36,610 bases of DNA. Source: JBOHWJ01 sp050736615. Its GTDB lineage: Bacteria; Desulfobacterota; Binatia; Binatales; Binataceae. The stretch spans positions 1 through 36,610 of the forward strand of contig JBOHWL010000131.1 of NCBI GenBank assembly GCA_050736615.1, read 5' to 3'. The notes beneath the pieces are model-generated. The model was not told the origin of the DNA, did not search any database, and saw nothing but the letters and a program-made list of their open reading frames with translations. Positions 23,884-33,236 of the stretch are shown piece after piece (the stretch's first letter is position 1; every line of letters begins with the position of its first letter). The translations under genes were made by a program, and so were the position numbers.

Positions 23884-25410
23884 TCAATCCGAATTCCGCG
23901 GCGGACGCACCGGGCTGACTTCGGGCAGAGGCAATTCCGGGTCGTAATCGGGCGCGTCGGACTGAAGAGCTTTCATATAGGGACCGCTCTCGCGCCATTC
24001 CTCGTCGAGACTGTCGACGGAAACTATATCGCCGGTAGTCGTCAGCATCGCCAGTTCATGCTGACCGAGATTGATGGTGGGGTCGCCGCGGTCTGTATGT
24101 TCTAGGCCGGCGCCCGACGGCCGGATGAAATGGCAACGCATGCCACTGTAATACACCAGCGTTGGCAACGGGATGCCCGCGAAAAGCAGCTCGCCGCCGC
24201 CGTTGATACTGCTTAATTCTCGCGCACGCATCGCCATGCGATAGCTCGGTTCACTGAACTGGCGCTGGACTGTAAAGGTCAGCTCATTGCGGCACCATCG
24301 CGCCGGCGCCTGGACGATGATAATTGCGAGCGCGACGACGGCAAAGGCCGTGCAATGGCGGCCATTGCGTCCGGGCTGCAGAGCGGCTCCCAGCACGGAG
24401 CCGGCTAACAGCGACAGCGGAATCAGTGCGGGCAGGATGTACCATCCCAATTTGGTTTGTACGGCGCAGGCGGCTCCCAATGCGATCGTCAGCCATAGAA
24501 GCCAGACAAAGACGGCGGGTGGGATGCGCTTGAGGGCGGCAAATCCTTCGCCCGCGGCGAGCGCTGCCAGCGCCGTTAAGGGCAGCGCTATCGGCCATAG
24601 ATAACGGACCTCGCGCAAAAATGTGCGAATCGTATAGCCTTGACCATTCGGGTAGTCCTCCAGATGGCTGGTCACGCGGGCTACGGTTTCCCGCTCGATG
24701 AAGGTGGTCCAAAACAAATCGCCCCGGGTTATCACCTGGTAAATGAACCAGGGCGCCGCGATTACCGCACAGACCGCCACGATCAGGATGAGGCCACTTG
24801 AGCCGATCGCGAATTCTGGAATAAGCGCGACTGAGATGGCGACGACGGCGAGCGGAATCAGGCCGGCGAGACCCTTGCTCAAGATGGCCAATCCGCAGGC
24901 CGCTCCAATCACCGGGAGCCAGCGACGATTCTGATGCGCGCGAATGAACGCGTACAGCGCGAGCGTGCTGAAAAACACCAACGGTGCGTCAGTCGCGCAT
25001 TCACGGCCGCCGCGCGCGATAAAGAAATAAAATCCAAGTGGAATCAGCCCGGCCAACAAACCCGCCAGTCGTCCCGCGACTATGGCGGCGGAAAAATAGA
25101 CCAGAATCAACGTGCCGATGCCCATCAGAACCGAAGGCAGGCGAGCCGCCCATTCACTCTCGCCAAAAAGCTTGAACGAGGCCGCCACCGTCCACAGCAA
25201 CAGCGGCGGTTTTTTCAAATACGGCTGGCCATTCCAGGTAAAATCTAGATAGGCATGGTTGGAGATCGCTTCGTGTGCCACTTCGGCATAAGTGGCCTCG
25301 TCCCAGTCAACCAGGGGCGCCGCGTTGATTCCGCGCGCCAGCGCCATGGAGCCCAGCGCTATCACGATAAGTAGTTCCAGCCGGAATTTCGCCCAGGATC
25401 GAATCGGCAT
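23884..25410 (-). CDS. GT39/ArnT-like membrane glycosyltransferase
   Basis: The 508-residue integral membrane protein has about ten to twelve hydrophobic helices. After the first helix comes VDWDEATYAEVA (about 34-45), the acidic DxE motif of ArnT/PMT-type enzymes. YLKKPPLLLW (about 64-73) and a first-loop GRECATDAP follow. Such enzymes transfer sugars from polyprenyl-phosphate donors on the outer face of the inner membrane to lipids or proteins. A soluble C-terminal part (about 400-508) ends with a proline- and Asp-rich tail. The acceptor is unknown. It lies between the carboxylase and an SDR in the same direction. Confidence 0.85.
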   Translation of the reverse strand: MPIRSWAKFRLELLIVIALGSMALARGINAAPLVDWDEATYAEVAHEAISNHAYLDFTWNGQPYLKKPPLLLWTVAASFKLFGESEWAARLPSVLMGIGTLILVYFSAAIVAGRLAGLLAGLIPLGFYFFIARGGRECATDAPLVFFSTLALYAFIRAHQNRRWLPVIGAACGLAILSKGLAGLIPLAVVAISVALIPEFAIGSSGLILIVAVCAVIAAPWFIYQVITRGDLFWTTFIERETVARVTSHLEDYPNGQGYTIRTFLREVRYLWPIALPLTALAALAAGEGFAALKRIPPAVFVWLLWLTIALGAACAVQTKLGWYILPALIPLSLLAGSVLGAALQPGRNGRHCTAFAVVALAIIIVQAPARWCRNELTFTVQRQFSEPSYRMAMRARELSSINGGGELLFAGIPLPTLVYYSGMRCHFIRPSGAGLEHTDRGDPTINLGQHELAMLTTTGDIVSVDSLDEEWRESGPYMKALQSDAPDYDPELPLPEVSPVRPPRNSD

Positions 25411-25516
25411 AACTCGGCCTAACCGCGACCAACCCGCCTAGCGACCTCGAATCAACCTGACCCGATTGGAGTAGACGCTAATTCAGCGACGCGGTTTCGC
25501 AGTCAGCCGGAGGGGT

Positions 25517-28500
25517 TCACCACGTATCAATGCACGAACGCTTTTTGCCGGTGCGCGGCGCCGGCGCGGGGGCCGAACGTAGTCCCGCCATAATCCACTC
25601 GCGCGAGTCCATCGGGTCGATCACATCGTCGATCTCGAAATGCGAGGCGCTACTGACGGCCTTACCGTGCTGATACATGCGCTCGACCATCTGCTCGAAC
25701 AGCTCCTTGCGTTCAGCCGGATCGGTTTTGGCGGCCAGCTCGTTGCGATAACCGAGTTTGACCGCGCCCTCGAGCCCCATCCCGCCAAACTCGCCGGTGG
25801 GCCACGATACTGTGAAGCACGGACTCTTGAAGCTGCCGCCCGCCATCGCTTGCGCGCCCAAGCCGTAGCCTTTGCGCAACACGATGGTGAAGAACGGCAC
25901 GCTGATACTGGCGCCAGTCACGAACATCCGCGCGGCGTGGCGCACCAGCGCGGTTTTTTCCACCTCGGGCCCGACCATGATGCCGGGGGTGTCGCACAGA
26001 AAAAGCAACGGGATGTCAAACGCGTCGCAGAGCTGGATGAAGCGGGCGGCCTTGTCGGCGCCGTTGCTGTCGATCGCACCCGCCAGATGGACCGGGTTGT
26101 TGGCGACGATGCCCAGCGGACGTCCCTCGATACGCACGAGTGCGGTTACCATACCGAGCCCGAAATGACGGCGCAGCTCGAGCACCGAGCCGGCATCGGC
26201 CATGGTTTCGATCACGGCGCGGACGTCATAGATGCGCAAGCGGTTTTCCGGAATGATTCCGCGCAAAAGGCGCTGATCGGCGCAGTCCCAATCATCGATC
26301 GGGCCTTGAAAATAGGACAGATATTCCCTGGCGACATGGACGGCTTCGGTTTCGTCGGCGACCGGCAGATCAACCACTCCATTGGGCACCTGCACCGCCA
26401 TCGGACCGACCTCTTCGGGGCGAAAAATGCCTAGGCCGCCCCCTTCGATCATCGCCGGACCACCCATCCCGATGTTCGAATTGGCGGTCGCGATCACCAC
26501 GTCGCAGCATCCGAGCAACGCGGCATTGCCTGCAAAGCATCGTCCCGACGTGATCCCGACTAACGGCACCAATCCGCTTAGACGGCCGAAAAGGTTAAAC
26601 GCCGGGACGTCGAGACCACTGGCGCCCAGACCATCGGTATCGCCGGGACGTCCGCCGCCGCCCTCGGTGAAGAACACCAGCGGCAGACACAGGCGTTCGG
26701 CCAGTTCGAACATGCGATCTTTCTTGCGATGGTTCTGCTGGCCCTGGGTGCCGGCCAAGACGGTGTAGTCGTATGACATCACCACGCATTGTGCGCGCGC
26801 GTGATCGAACAAATCACCGTTGACGCGGCCGATTCCCGCGACCAGGCCATCGGCCGGTGTGCGTTTGATCAGATCATCGAGCGTCCGCCGCCGGCGCTGT
26901 GCCGCAACCACCATCGGTCCGTATTCGACGAAACTACCCGGATCGCAAATGTCCGCGATATTTTCGCGCGCGGTGCGCTGTCCGGTTTTTCTGCGGCGCG
27001 CGACCGCGTCGGGCCGCGCCTGGTCCAGGCCGATTTGATGCCGCGCGTGGACTTCGGCCAGGTCCGGGCGTATGCGATCGAGGTCCACAATTTCGCGCAC
27101 GTCGCGGTCTTCCAAGTCAGAACTGGATTCCTCGATAAAGGCCAGCGGATGGCCCTCAAACACGGCGTCGCCGCGCGTCACGGCGATTTGCCGGACGACT
27201 CCGCTGACATGCGCATGAATCACGTGCTCCATCTTCATCGCTTCCATAATCAGAAGCTGCTGGCCGCGGCGCACCGCTTCGCCCTCGCGCACGTCAATTG
27301 AAACGATCGTCCCCTGCATCGGCGCGGTGACCGCGACCGTGCCGTCGGGACCGCTGACTGGATGCTTGCCGGGCATTGCAGCGGGCGGACCCGGCACCAG
27401 CCGCGATCCATCGCTTTTGCCGTGATCGAGCACCGCGAGCGGATCGCTGCCATCGATACGCGCACCCGCTAGGCGGCTGCCATCGGTCTGATTGGATCCG
27501 GCCTGATCGAAGAACAGCCGGCGATGATTGGAATCCGGCGCCGCCAGCAGGCGCTCACCATGGTCTTCAACGAAATTGGTGTAAATCCGGTTTGCGATAA
27601 AATCCGGGTCGCGCAAGAGATTGCGCAGAAAGCCGAGATTGGTGGCGACGCCTTCGATTTTGAATTCGCATAACGCTCGATAGGCGCGATTCACGACTGA
27701 GGTGAAATCCGGCGCGGGCGAATACACGATCAGCTTCGCGATTAACGAGTCGAAGCGCGGATTGGTCACGTAGCCGGAGTACCCGTACGTATCCACCCGC
27801 AAGCCGGGTCCGGAGGGCGGCTCGAACGCGTTCAGCGTGCCACCTGAGGGCCGGGCGCCGCCATCGGCCGCCATAGTCTCCATGTTGACGCGCATCTGAA
27901 GAGCGTAACCACGCGGCCGCGGCACATCGGCCTGACGCAGACCGAGTTCGCTTAGAGAACGCCCCCCAACCAACTCGAGCTGCAGCTTCACCAAGTCGAT
28001 GCCGGTGACTTCCTCGGTGATGGTGTGCTCGACCTGCAGGCGTGGATTCGCCTCCAGAAAGGCGAAGGCCGGCTCGGCGTCATAGGCGGCGCCGACCAGG
28101 AATTCCATCGTGCCGAGGCTGTTGTAATGAGCCGCGCTGGCCATCCGCACCGCCGCCTCGGTCAGACGGTCGCGCAGATGGGGTGGCAAAGTGGGACTGG
28201 GCGCGATTTCGACAATTTTCTGATTGCGCCGCTGAATGCTGCATTCGCGTTCCCATAGATGGATCACGGCGGTGCCGTCACCCGCGATTTGCACTTCGAT
28301 ATGGCGCGCGCGCGGCATGAGCTGTTCGACATACACGTCGCTGTTGCCGAACGCGGCGCGGGCCTCGGATTGGCAGCGCGAATAGGCTTCGCCAATATCT
28401 TCAGAGCGATACACCGCACGCATGCCGCGTCCGCCGCCACCGGCAACCGCCTTGATCATCATCGCGCCGCCGTCCAGGCTCGCAAAGAAAGCCTCAGCGC

Positions 28501-28924
28501 CGGCGGCCGTGGTCGCCTCGCTGGTGCCTCTGAGCACTGGCACTCCGCATTGGCTGGCCAGGGCGCGCGCCCGCACCTTATCGCCGAACAGTTCGAGCGC
28601 TTCCGCGCGCGGTCCGACGAAGACGATGCCGGCCTCGTCACAGCGGCGGGCCAGCGCCGGATTTTCGCTGAGAAAGCCGTAACCGGGATGGATCGCGTCG
28701 CATCCCGCCGCCCGGGCCAATTCGGTCATCTGTTCAATATCAAGATAGGCGGCCGCGCCCATTCCTTTGAGTGGACGGGCCTCGTCGGCTTTGCGCGTAT
28801 GCAGTGAATTGGCGTCGTCTTCGGAAAATACCGCGACTGTGCGAATACCCATCTCGGCCGCCGCGCGAATAATACGGATGGCGATTTCACCGCGATTGGC
28901 GACTAAAAGAACCGTCGGAATCAT
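25517..28924 (-). CDS. Single-chain acyl-CoA carboxylase (biotin carboxylase + biotin carrier + carboxyltransferase)
   Basis: The 1135-residue protein joins all three parts of a biotin-dependent carboxylase. The biotin carboxylase half (about 1-450) has LLVANRGEIA, GGGGRGM (162-168) and ANPRLQVEH (292-300). The carrier domain has EAMKMEH with the biotinylated Lys near 564. The carboxyltransferase (about 610-1125) has FAGNAALLGCCD, GMGGPAM and a second half with CDTPGIMVGPE. This layout is that of the long-chain acyl-CoA carboxylases described in mycobacteria and relatives, which carboxylate acyl-CoAs of varied length. The ATG at 28924 begins MIPTVLLVANRG. A TTG at 28945 is possible but lies on the GGGAGG ribosome site. 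It heads the minus-strand group with the glycosyltransferase and SDR. Confidence 0.92.
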   Translation of the reverse strand: MIPTVLLVANRGEIAIRIIRAAAEMGIRTVAVFSEDDANSLHTRKADEARPLKGMGAAAYLDIEQMTELARAAGCDAIHPGYGFLSENPALARRCDEAGIVFVGPRAEALELFGDKVRARALASQCGVPVLRGTSEATTAAGAEAFFASLDGGAMMIKAVAGGGGRGMRAVYRSEDIGEAYSRCQSEARAAFGNSDVYVEQLMPRARHIEVQIAGDGTAVIHLWERECSIQRRNQKIVEIAPSPTLPPHLRDRLTEAAVRMASAAHYNSLGTMEFLVGAAYDAEPAFAFLEANPRLQVEHTITEEVTGIDLVKLQLELVGGRSLSELGLRQADVPRPRGYALQMRVNMETMAADGGARPSGGTLNAFEPPSGPGLRVDTYGYSGYVTNPRFDSLIAKLIVYSPAPDFTSVVNRAYRALCEFKIEGVATNLGFLRNLLRDPDFIANRIYTNFVEDHGERLLAAPDSNHRRLFFDQAGSNQTDGSRLAGARIDGSDPLAVLDHGKSDGSRLVPGPPAAMPGKHPVSGPDGTVAVTAPMQGTIVSIDVREGEAVRRGQQLLIMEAMKMEHVIHAHVSGVVRQIAVTRGDAVFEGHPLAFIEESSSDLEDRDVREIVDLDRIRPDLAEVHARHQIGLDQARPDAVARRRKTGQRTARENIADICDPGSFVEYGPMVVAAQRRRRTLDDLIKRTPADGLVAGIGRVNGDLFDHARAQCVVMSYDYTVLAGTQGQQNHRKKDRMFELAERLCLPLVFFTEGGGGRPGDTDGLGASGLDVPAFNLFGRLSGLVPLVGITSGRCFAGNAALLGCCDVVIATANSNIGMGGPAMIEGGGLGIFRPEEVGPMAVQVPNGVVDLPVADETEAVHVAREYLSYFQGPIDDWDCADQRLLRGIIPENRLRIYDVRAVIETMADAGSVLELRRHFGLGMVTALVRIEGRPLGIVANNPVHLAGAIDSNGADKAARFIQLCDAFDIPLLFLCDTPGIMVGPEVEKTALVRHAARMFVTGASISVPFFTIVLRKGYGLGAQAMAGGSFKSPCFTVSWPTGEFGGMGLEGAVKLGYRNELAAKTDPAERKELFEQMVERMYQHGKAVSSASHFEIDDVIDPMDSREWIMAGLRSAPAPAPRTGKKRSCIDTW

Positions 28925-29073
28925 GGAGCAGTTGTTACCTCCCAAAAAAACAGGAGTCGGAGCGCTTGTCCGCTAACATCCAGTAAAGCAAGTTAATGCT
29001 CCGCGATGAAAGTGTTCCACCCAAAGTTCGTGCGGGTTCGTCGACGAGATAAATCGCTCGTGACGCGCACGCC

Positions 29074-30163
29074 TCAGCGCCACTGCGACAATTCGACCGT
29101 GACGTCCTCCGGCCCTTCGATGAAAACCAACTTACGCGAGTGAAAATCCATGATCTCGTTGCGGGTGCGAAATCCGCTTGCCCTCAGCTTGGCGACCTCA
29201 GTCTCGATATCGTCAACGGCAAAGCAAATGTGGTTCATGCCGACTTTGTTGAGCTCGCGGATATGAGCATCCGGGATCACGTCAGGATGATGATAGCGCA
29301 GCAGTTGAATCTCGGTGCGCGGAGAGACGTGCTCCAGCACCAGCGTGACATGCTCGGCCTCGATGCCTGGGACGCCCATGTAGCTGGCAAACGGCTCTCC
29401 CGCAATAACCGGGTGGCTTGCCACATCGTATGCAAACATCAGCGTGTCGGCAGGCTCAAGATGCTCCGGCATCAGGGCTGTCATCTGGTTGCACGCCAGC
29501 GAAGAAAAATGTCCGCCAAAATTCACGCCGCTGCTCACAACGCAGGGCACCAGCATATTGGCGAGCGAGTCTAGCACCGCCGGCGAATTGTCTCCGTCGG
29601 AGAGGAAAGCCGCCGGCGTACCATCAGAAAAATTCACGAAGTTGGGGATGGTCGAAGCCGCATTGGCCAGGCCGGCTGGGTATCTCGATACTGTCCCGAT
29701 TTGCTGCGGATTCGAAGGGTTCATAAAACGGACGAGCGCGTATGCCGTGGCGAAGGTGGTGAGTTCGTCGAGATCAGTCGAAAACACGCCGCCCGGGAAA
29801 GCGAGTTCGCCACAGGCGCCCACCGCGGTCATAAACACGATGGTCGGGTTGGCAGTATTGCCGTTTACGCTCCCGCCGCTCGCAACCAGATAAATTTGCG
29901 CATCACGTGCGGGACAGGAAAAGTTCCGGACGGTAAAGTTGCCCTCGTTGTCCGTGGTGGTTTGCTCAAGTTGGAGTTGGAGCGGTGCCATAGCCGCTGG
30001 TACCTGCGGCATAAACGGTCACCGTGGCACCGACGATGGGAATTTCGCCGCCGTTGATTCCACTGTGCACCCCACTCGCCAGCGCGTGTGACGAAGAAGA
30101 GGGGTTTGACGAACTTCCGCCGCATCCAATTCCGAACAACCCCAGCCCCACGAAAAGGGCCAA
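29074..30163 (-). pseudogene. Broken chimera: lipoprotein N-terminal part joined to VOC-domain C-terminal part, with frameshift
   Basis: Reading leftwards from about 30163 gives a lipoprotein signal (LFVGLGLFGIGCGGSSS). A family pattern follows with PIVGATVTVYAAGTSGYG, TTTDNEGNFTV, CPARDAQIYLVASGG and ACGEL. This is a widespread uncharacterised secreted family with a carboxypeptidase-regulatory-like start. The frame breaks near 29975-30000, in a CTCCAACTCCAACT repeat, and resumes as a reading that runs to 29074. From about 29410 on, that reading changes abruptly into the second half of a VOC/glyoxalase protein: EAEHVTLVLEH, then KVGMNHICFAVDDIE, ending VFIEGPEDVTVELSQWR. The lipoprotein C-terminus and the first VOC half are missing. 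It looks like a deletion that joined two genes, or an assembly joint. No proper start codon with a ribosome site was found. Confidence 0.7.
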
Positions 30164-30433
30164 CGCACTAGCCCCAATGCCCGTCTCGTATTGGACAAGC
30201 CATTTCCTCCGTATCTATGGCACTGATAGCCTTCGCTTAGGCGCAACTAACTATCACAAATCAAAGCCACAGATGCAGCGAAACCACATGCTGTTTTTAT
30301 CTTATGTATTGAGATAAGACATATAGTATGAAACAAATGCATTTCTGCCGCATCTCAGCGCACACTTCGCCGTCCACGTGTCACCTGCAAAACGCGCGTT
30401 CCGCTGGATTTTGAAATGGACCCGAGACCGGCT
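30164..30433. other. AT-rich intergenic stretch with short hairpin
   Basis: The part 30250-30350 is clearly more AT-rich than its surroundings and probably holds the promoter of the minus-strand lipoprotein gene. TTATCT (30297-30302) and AGATAA (30312-30317) form a six-base inverted repeat. GGAGG, readable on the minus strand near 30207, is followed by ATGGCTTG, which opens a frame that stops soon. This fits decay of the lipoprotein gene's start. Confidence 0.4.
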
Positions 30434-31228
30434 CTATTCGCCGTCATTTCGCAACGGAGGCCGGCCCAGCACGATGCCGCCGTCCACCGCGATCACCTGG
30501 CCGGTGACGTTGGCCGCGCGCTCCGAGCATAGCCAAGAAACCGTGCGGCCGATGTCGCCGGGAGTCTGTTCGCGGCCCAGCGGCGTCAAAGTGCGCACCG
30601 CATCATCGAAAGCCATGCGTGCGCGGTCCTGGCCGCCACCAATCGCGGCGCCCAGCTCTTCCCAGATTTTCGTATAGATTAACCCCGGGGCCACGGCGTT
30701 GGCCCGGATGCCGGCCGGTCCGAGTTTGAGCGCCAGCGAGCGCGTGTATGAGATCACACCGGCCTTCGCCGCCGCGTATGCGGCTAAAAGGGGCGTGGCC
30801 AAGATGCCTGCAATCGAGGAGGTGTTGCAAATCGCCGCGCCGGCCTGCATCCGCGGCACCACCGCCTTGCTTACGATATAGACCGAGTTGAGATTGAGTT
30901 CGATGTAGCGGCGCCAAATTTCCACGCTATGCCAAGCTGAATGGCTGCCGCTCTCGAACCACTGGGCCTCACCACCGCCGGCATTGTTGCATAGCACGTC
31001 GGGATGGGGACCCAGGCTTGCCGTTATTGCGTCGAGCGCCCGCGCGACTTGCGCCTCGTCGGTAACATCCGCGCCGAAGCCCTGAACGCGGCCGGCGATT
31101 TCAGTGGGCGGCGGCTGCAAGGCCTTGTCCACCACAGCGACCTGTTCGACCACATTTTCCGCCAGCAGTGCGCGTACGATGCCGAGTCCGAGCCCGCGTG
31201 CGCCGCCAGTCACGATTGCGTATTTCAT
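30434..31228 (-). CDS. Short-chain dehydrogenase/reductase
   Basis: The 264-residue classical SDR has TGGARGLG (7-14), D34 after the second strand (NAD preference), NNAG (81-84), Ser138 in NTSSIAG, and Y151-xxx-K155. The C-terminus has NAVAPGLIYT and VDGGIVLGRP, as in FabG-like enzymes. Start ATG 31228 has GGAGAGGA just ahead. It overlaps the stop of the permease gene in ATGA (31228-31225), so translation is coupled to that gene. Its substrate is unknown. Confidence 0.9.
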   Translation of the reverse strand: MKYAIVTGGARGLGLGIVRALLAENVVEQVAVVDKALQPPPTEIAGRVQGFGADVTDEAQVARALDAITASLGPHPDVLCNNAGGGEAQWFESGSHSAWHSVEIWRRYIELNLNSVYIVSKAVVPRMQAGAAICNTSSIAGILATPLLAAYAAAKAGVISYTRSLALKLGPAGIRANAVAPGLIYTKIWEELGAAIGGGQDRARMAFDDAVRTLTPLGREQTPGDIGRTVSWLCSERAANVTGQVIAVDGGIVLGRPPLRNDGE

Positions 31229-32339
31229 TGTCGTCCTCTCCGTCTCCATCGCCGCGGCGCGTCCGGGGCGCGCGACACAGATCCGTTTTCACCTATATAG
31301 GTGCGCCGGTAAACGCGGAGCAACGCCGCGAAAATCGCGATCACGGCCGGACCCGCAAACAAGCCCAGCGGGCCATAAAGCTCAATCCCGCCCGCCAGTC
31401 CGAAAAATAATGCCAGCGTGGGCAGCCCGGTGCCATGTTTCATCGCGACGGGCTTGATGAAATTGTCCACGATCAGCAGCGTCAACAACGCCCAAATCAC
31501 CAGGCCCGCCGCCGCGCTCCAGCCAACCTCGAGCGCGAGATAGATTGTGGCGGGGACCCAGACCAACGCAGTCCCGCCCACCGGTAAGAGCCCGGCGGCC
31601 GCGGTGATAATCCCCAGGAAAGCCCAATACGGCACCCCGCATGCCAGATAGGCAAGGATAGAAACACCATCGAGCAGCGCCGTCAGCATCAGCCCGCGCA
31701 TCACCGCCGAGAGCGTGGTGCGCAGCGTGTCGAAGACGGTGGCCTTGTCGCGCTCGTGTAGCGGGGTTAATTCGCGCAGCCCTTCGTAATAGGTTTCGCC
31801 ATCGCGCAACATATAGAAGAGCGTGAACAGCATTATGGCGAAATGAAAAATGAAGCCGCGAAATTACTCGCGGCTGTCCCGCCATGGGCAATTACATAGG
31901 CGCTTAGCGCCTTGGCTCCATCCGTGGCGAAGGCGCGCAGCTCGTCATTCAGCCGCAGGCCGTGGCGTGACAAGCCGGCGCTGAGCGCCGCGCCCGCGCG
32001 CGTGCCGGCAAACCAATGGCTCATGCGCATGGCGCCGCCGCTAAACGAAAACCCCGCAACCGTTGCGTACAATGACTGCGCTTCACTGACTAGCCGCCCT
32101 GAAAGCCAAATCGCCGGAAGAATTACCAGCAGTGCGACCATCGCGGTTAGGACCGCGGCTGAAATCGTGCGATGTCTTATCAGACGGTCGAGATAAGCGA
32201 GCGCGGGATGGGCGAGGAAAGCCAGCAGCATGACCCACGCGATGGGGGTCAGAAATGGATAGAAGACCTCGTAGAGCTCATAAGCCATCACGGCCATGAA
32301 GGCGAAGAAGAAGGCCTGCACTATCCGCTCACGTTCCAT
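31225..32339 (-). CDS. AI-2E family permease, frame broken near 31845
   Basis: Two adjacent reading frames together make one AI-2E family protein (PerM/YdiK/TqsA type) of about 370 residues. Residues 1-168 start MERERIVQAFFFAFM, with helices and a periplasmic part. The second piece holds MLFTLFYMLRDG, the long helix pair, LLPVGGTALVWVPA, LLIVDNFIKPVAM and LFFGLAGGIELYGPLGLFAGP, the family signature. The break is at a run of five T (minus strand): one more T would read SFFHFAIMLFTLFYML without a stop. This is a one-base deletion, real or an assembly error. The family exports small signals or acts in Na+/H+ exchange; the substrate is unknown. It is coupled by ATGA to the SDR. Confidence 0.8.
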
Positions 32340-32477
32340 TACGCCTCCGAAGCGTTGCGCGCTTAGCAGATGGACGCGCGCTGGTCGTCACGGTTCTCAA
32401 CGCCCGCTCGCGGGTCGCATCGCCCCCAACGCGATGCTATTAGCTATCCGCGATCGTATTTGGAATAAGAGGCGCTA

Positions 32478-32906
32478 ATGCAAATCAACGGTATCGCGCA
32501 CGTTTATATCACGGTGGCGAATTTCGAGGCCTGCCGCTCGTTTTATCGGCGCTTGCTGCCGTTCATGGGACTGACGTATGTGGTGCGCGACACCGATAAC
32601 GAGCTCTATTGCATCGGCGGACGCACCGGCGTTGGTATCACGCGCTGCGCTGCGGAATATGGCGGCCAGCCCAACGATCAGAAGCGTGCCGGACTCCATC
32701 ACGTATGTTTCCGGGCGCGTTCGCGCGAGGACGTTGACGCCGTGCACGCGCTGGTACGGGAACTTGGTGCCAGGATCGTGCGTTCACCTGGAGAAGGCCG
32801 CTGGGCGCCCGGCTATTACTCAGTGCTGTTTGAGGATCCCGACGGCGTCCGGCTGGAGATCAACCATATTCCGGGCAAGGGCCTGCTGACCGAACTGTCG
32901 CGATAA
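32478..32906 (+). CDS. VOC (glyoxalase/dioxygenase) family protein
   Basis: The 142-residue protein is one VOC module pair. The first beta-alpha-beta unit starts with GIAHVYITVANFEACRSFY, with metal ligand H8. The second starts AGLHHVCFRA (H74 or H75) and closes with FEDPDGVRLEINHIPG (E127). The expected metal ligands are present, so it is probably active as an epimerase, lyase or dioxygenase; which one cannot be told. AAGAGGCG lies just before the ATG. It is transcribed alone towards the tRNA gene. Confidence 0.85.
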   Translation: MQINGIAHVYITVANFEACRSFYRRLLPFMGLTYVVRDTDNELYCIGGRTGVGITRCAAEYGGQPNDQKRAGLHHVCFRARSREDVDAVHALVRELGARIVRSPGEGRWAPGYYSVLFEDPDGVRLEINHIPGKGLLTELSR

Positions 32907-33047
32907 ACCGTTGAGTCAAGAATCACCGTCGTCGGCCGACACGCCGGCACTGCCAGCTCGATTCGGGGTTGGGTTGGTTGCCGAGGTGGGAGTTTTTGTT
33001 TAACCTTGCAGTTTGTTTGAAACCACTGGCCAACATGGGAAGCGCAC

Positions 33048-33122
33048 AGGCACGTAGCTCAGCGGGAGAGCACTTCCCTGACACGGAAGGGGTCGGCGGT
33101 TCAATCCCGCCCGTGCCTACCA
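33048..33122 (+). tRNA. tRNA-Val (anticodon GAC)
   Basis: The cloverleaf closes fully. The acceptor AGGCACG pairs with CGTGCCT. The D stem is GCTC/GAGC. The anticodon stem is CTTCC/GGAAG with loop CTGACAC, placing GAC at 33080-33082. The T stem is GGCGG/CCGCC with loop TTCAATC. A discriminator A and an encoded CCA end the gene at 33122. It lies 114 bases before thrS. Confidence 0.97.
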
Positions 33123-33236
33123 TTTCACCACCAGCGTTGATACGGTCAAACCGAGGTCGCCTCCAAACACTTTCGTTAACCGCAGGCGTCACGTTGCCTT
33201 GCAATTGATTCATCACCTGTCTTTCATAACTCCGCG

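Noticed and set aside
29966..30163. Independent 65-codon lipoprotein
   Set aside because: It is the N-terminal piece of the frame-broken lipoprotein; the family pattern continues in the next frame.
32923..33216. Minus-strand 97-codon reading across the tRNA
   Set aside because: It runs through tRNA-Val on the opposite strand and contains a phrase (GGIEPPTPSVSG) typical of false proteins read from tRNA genes.
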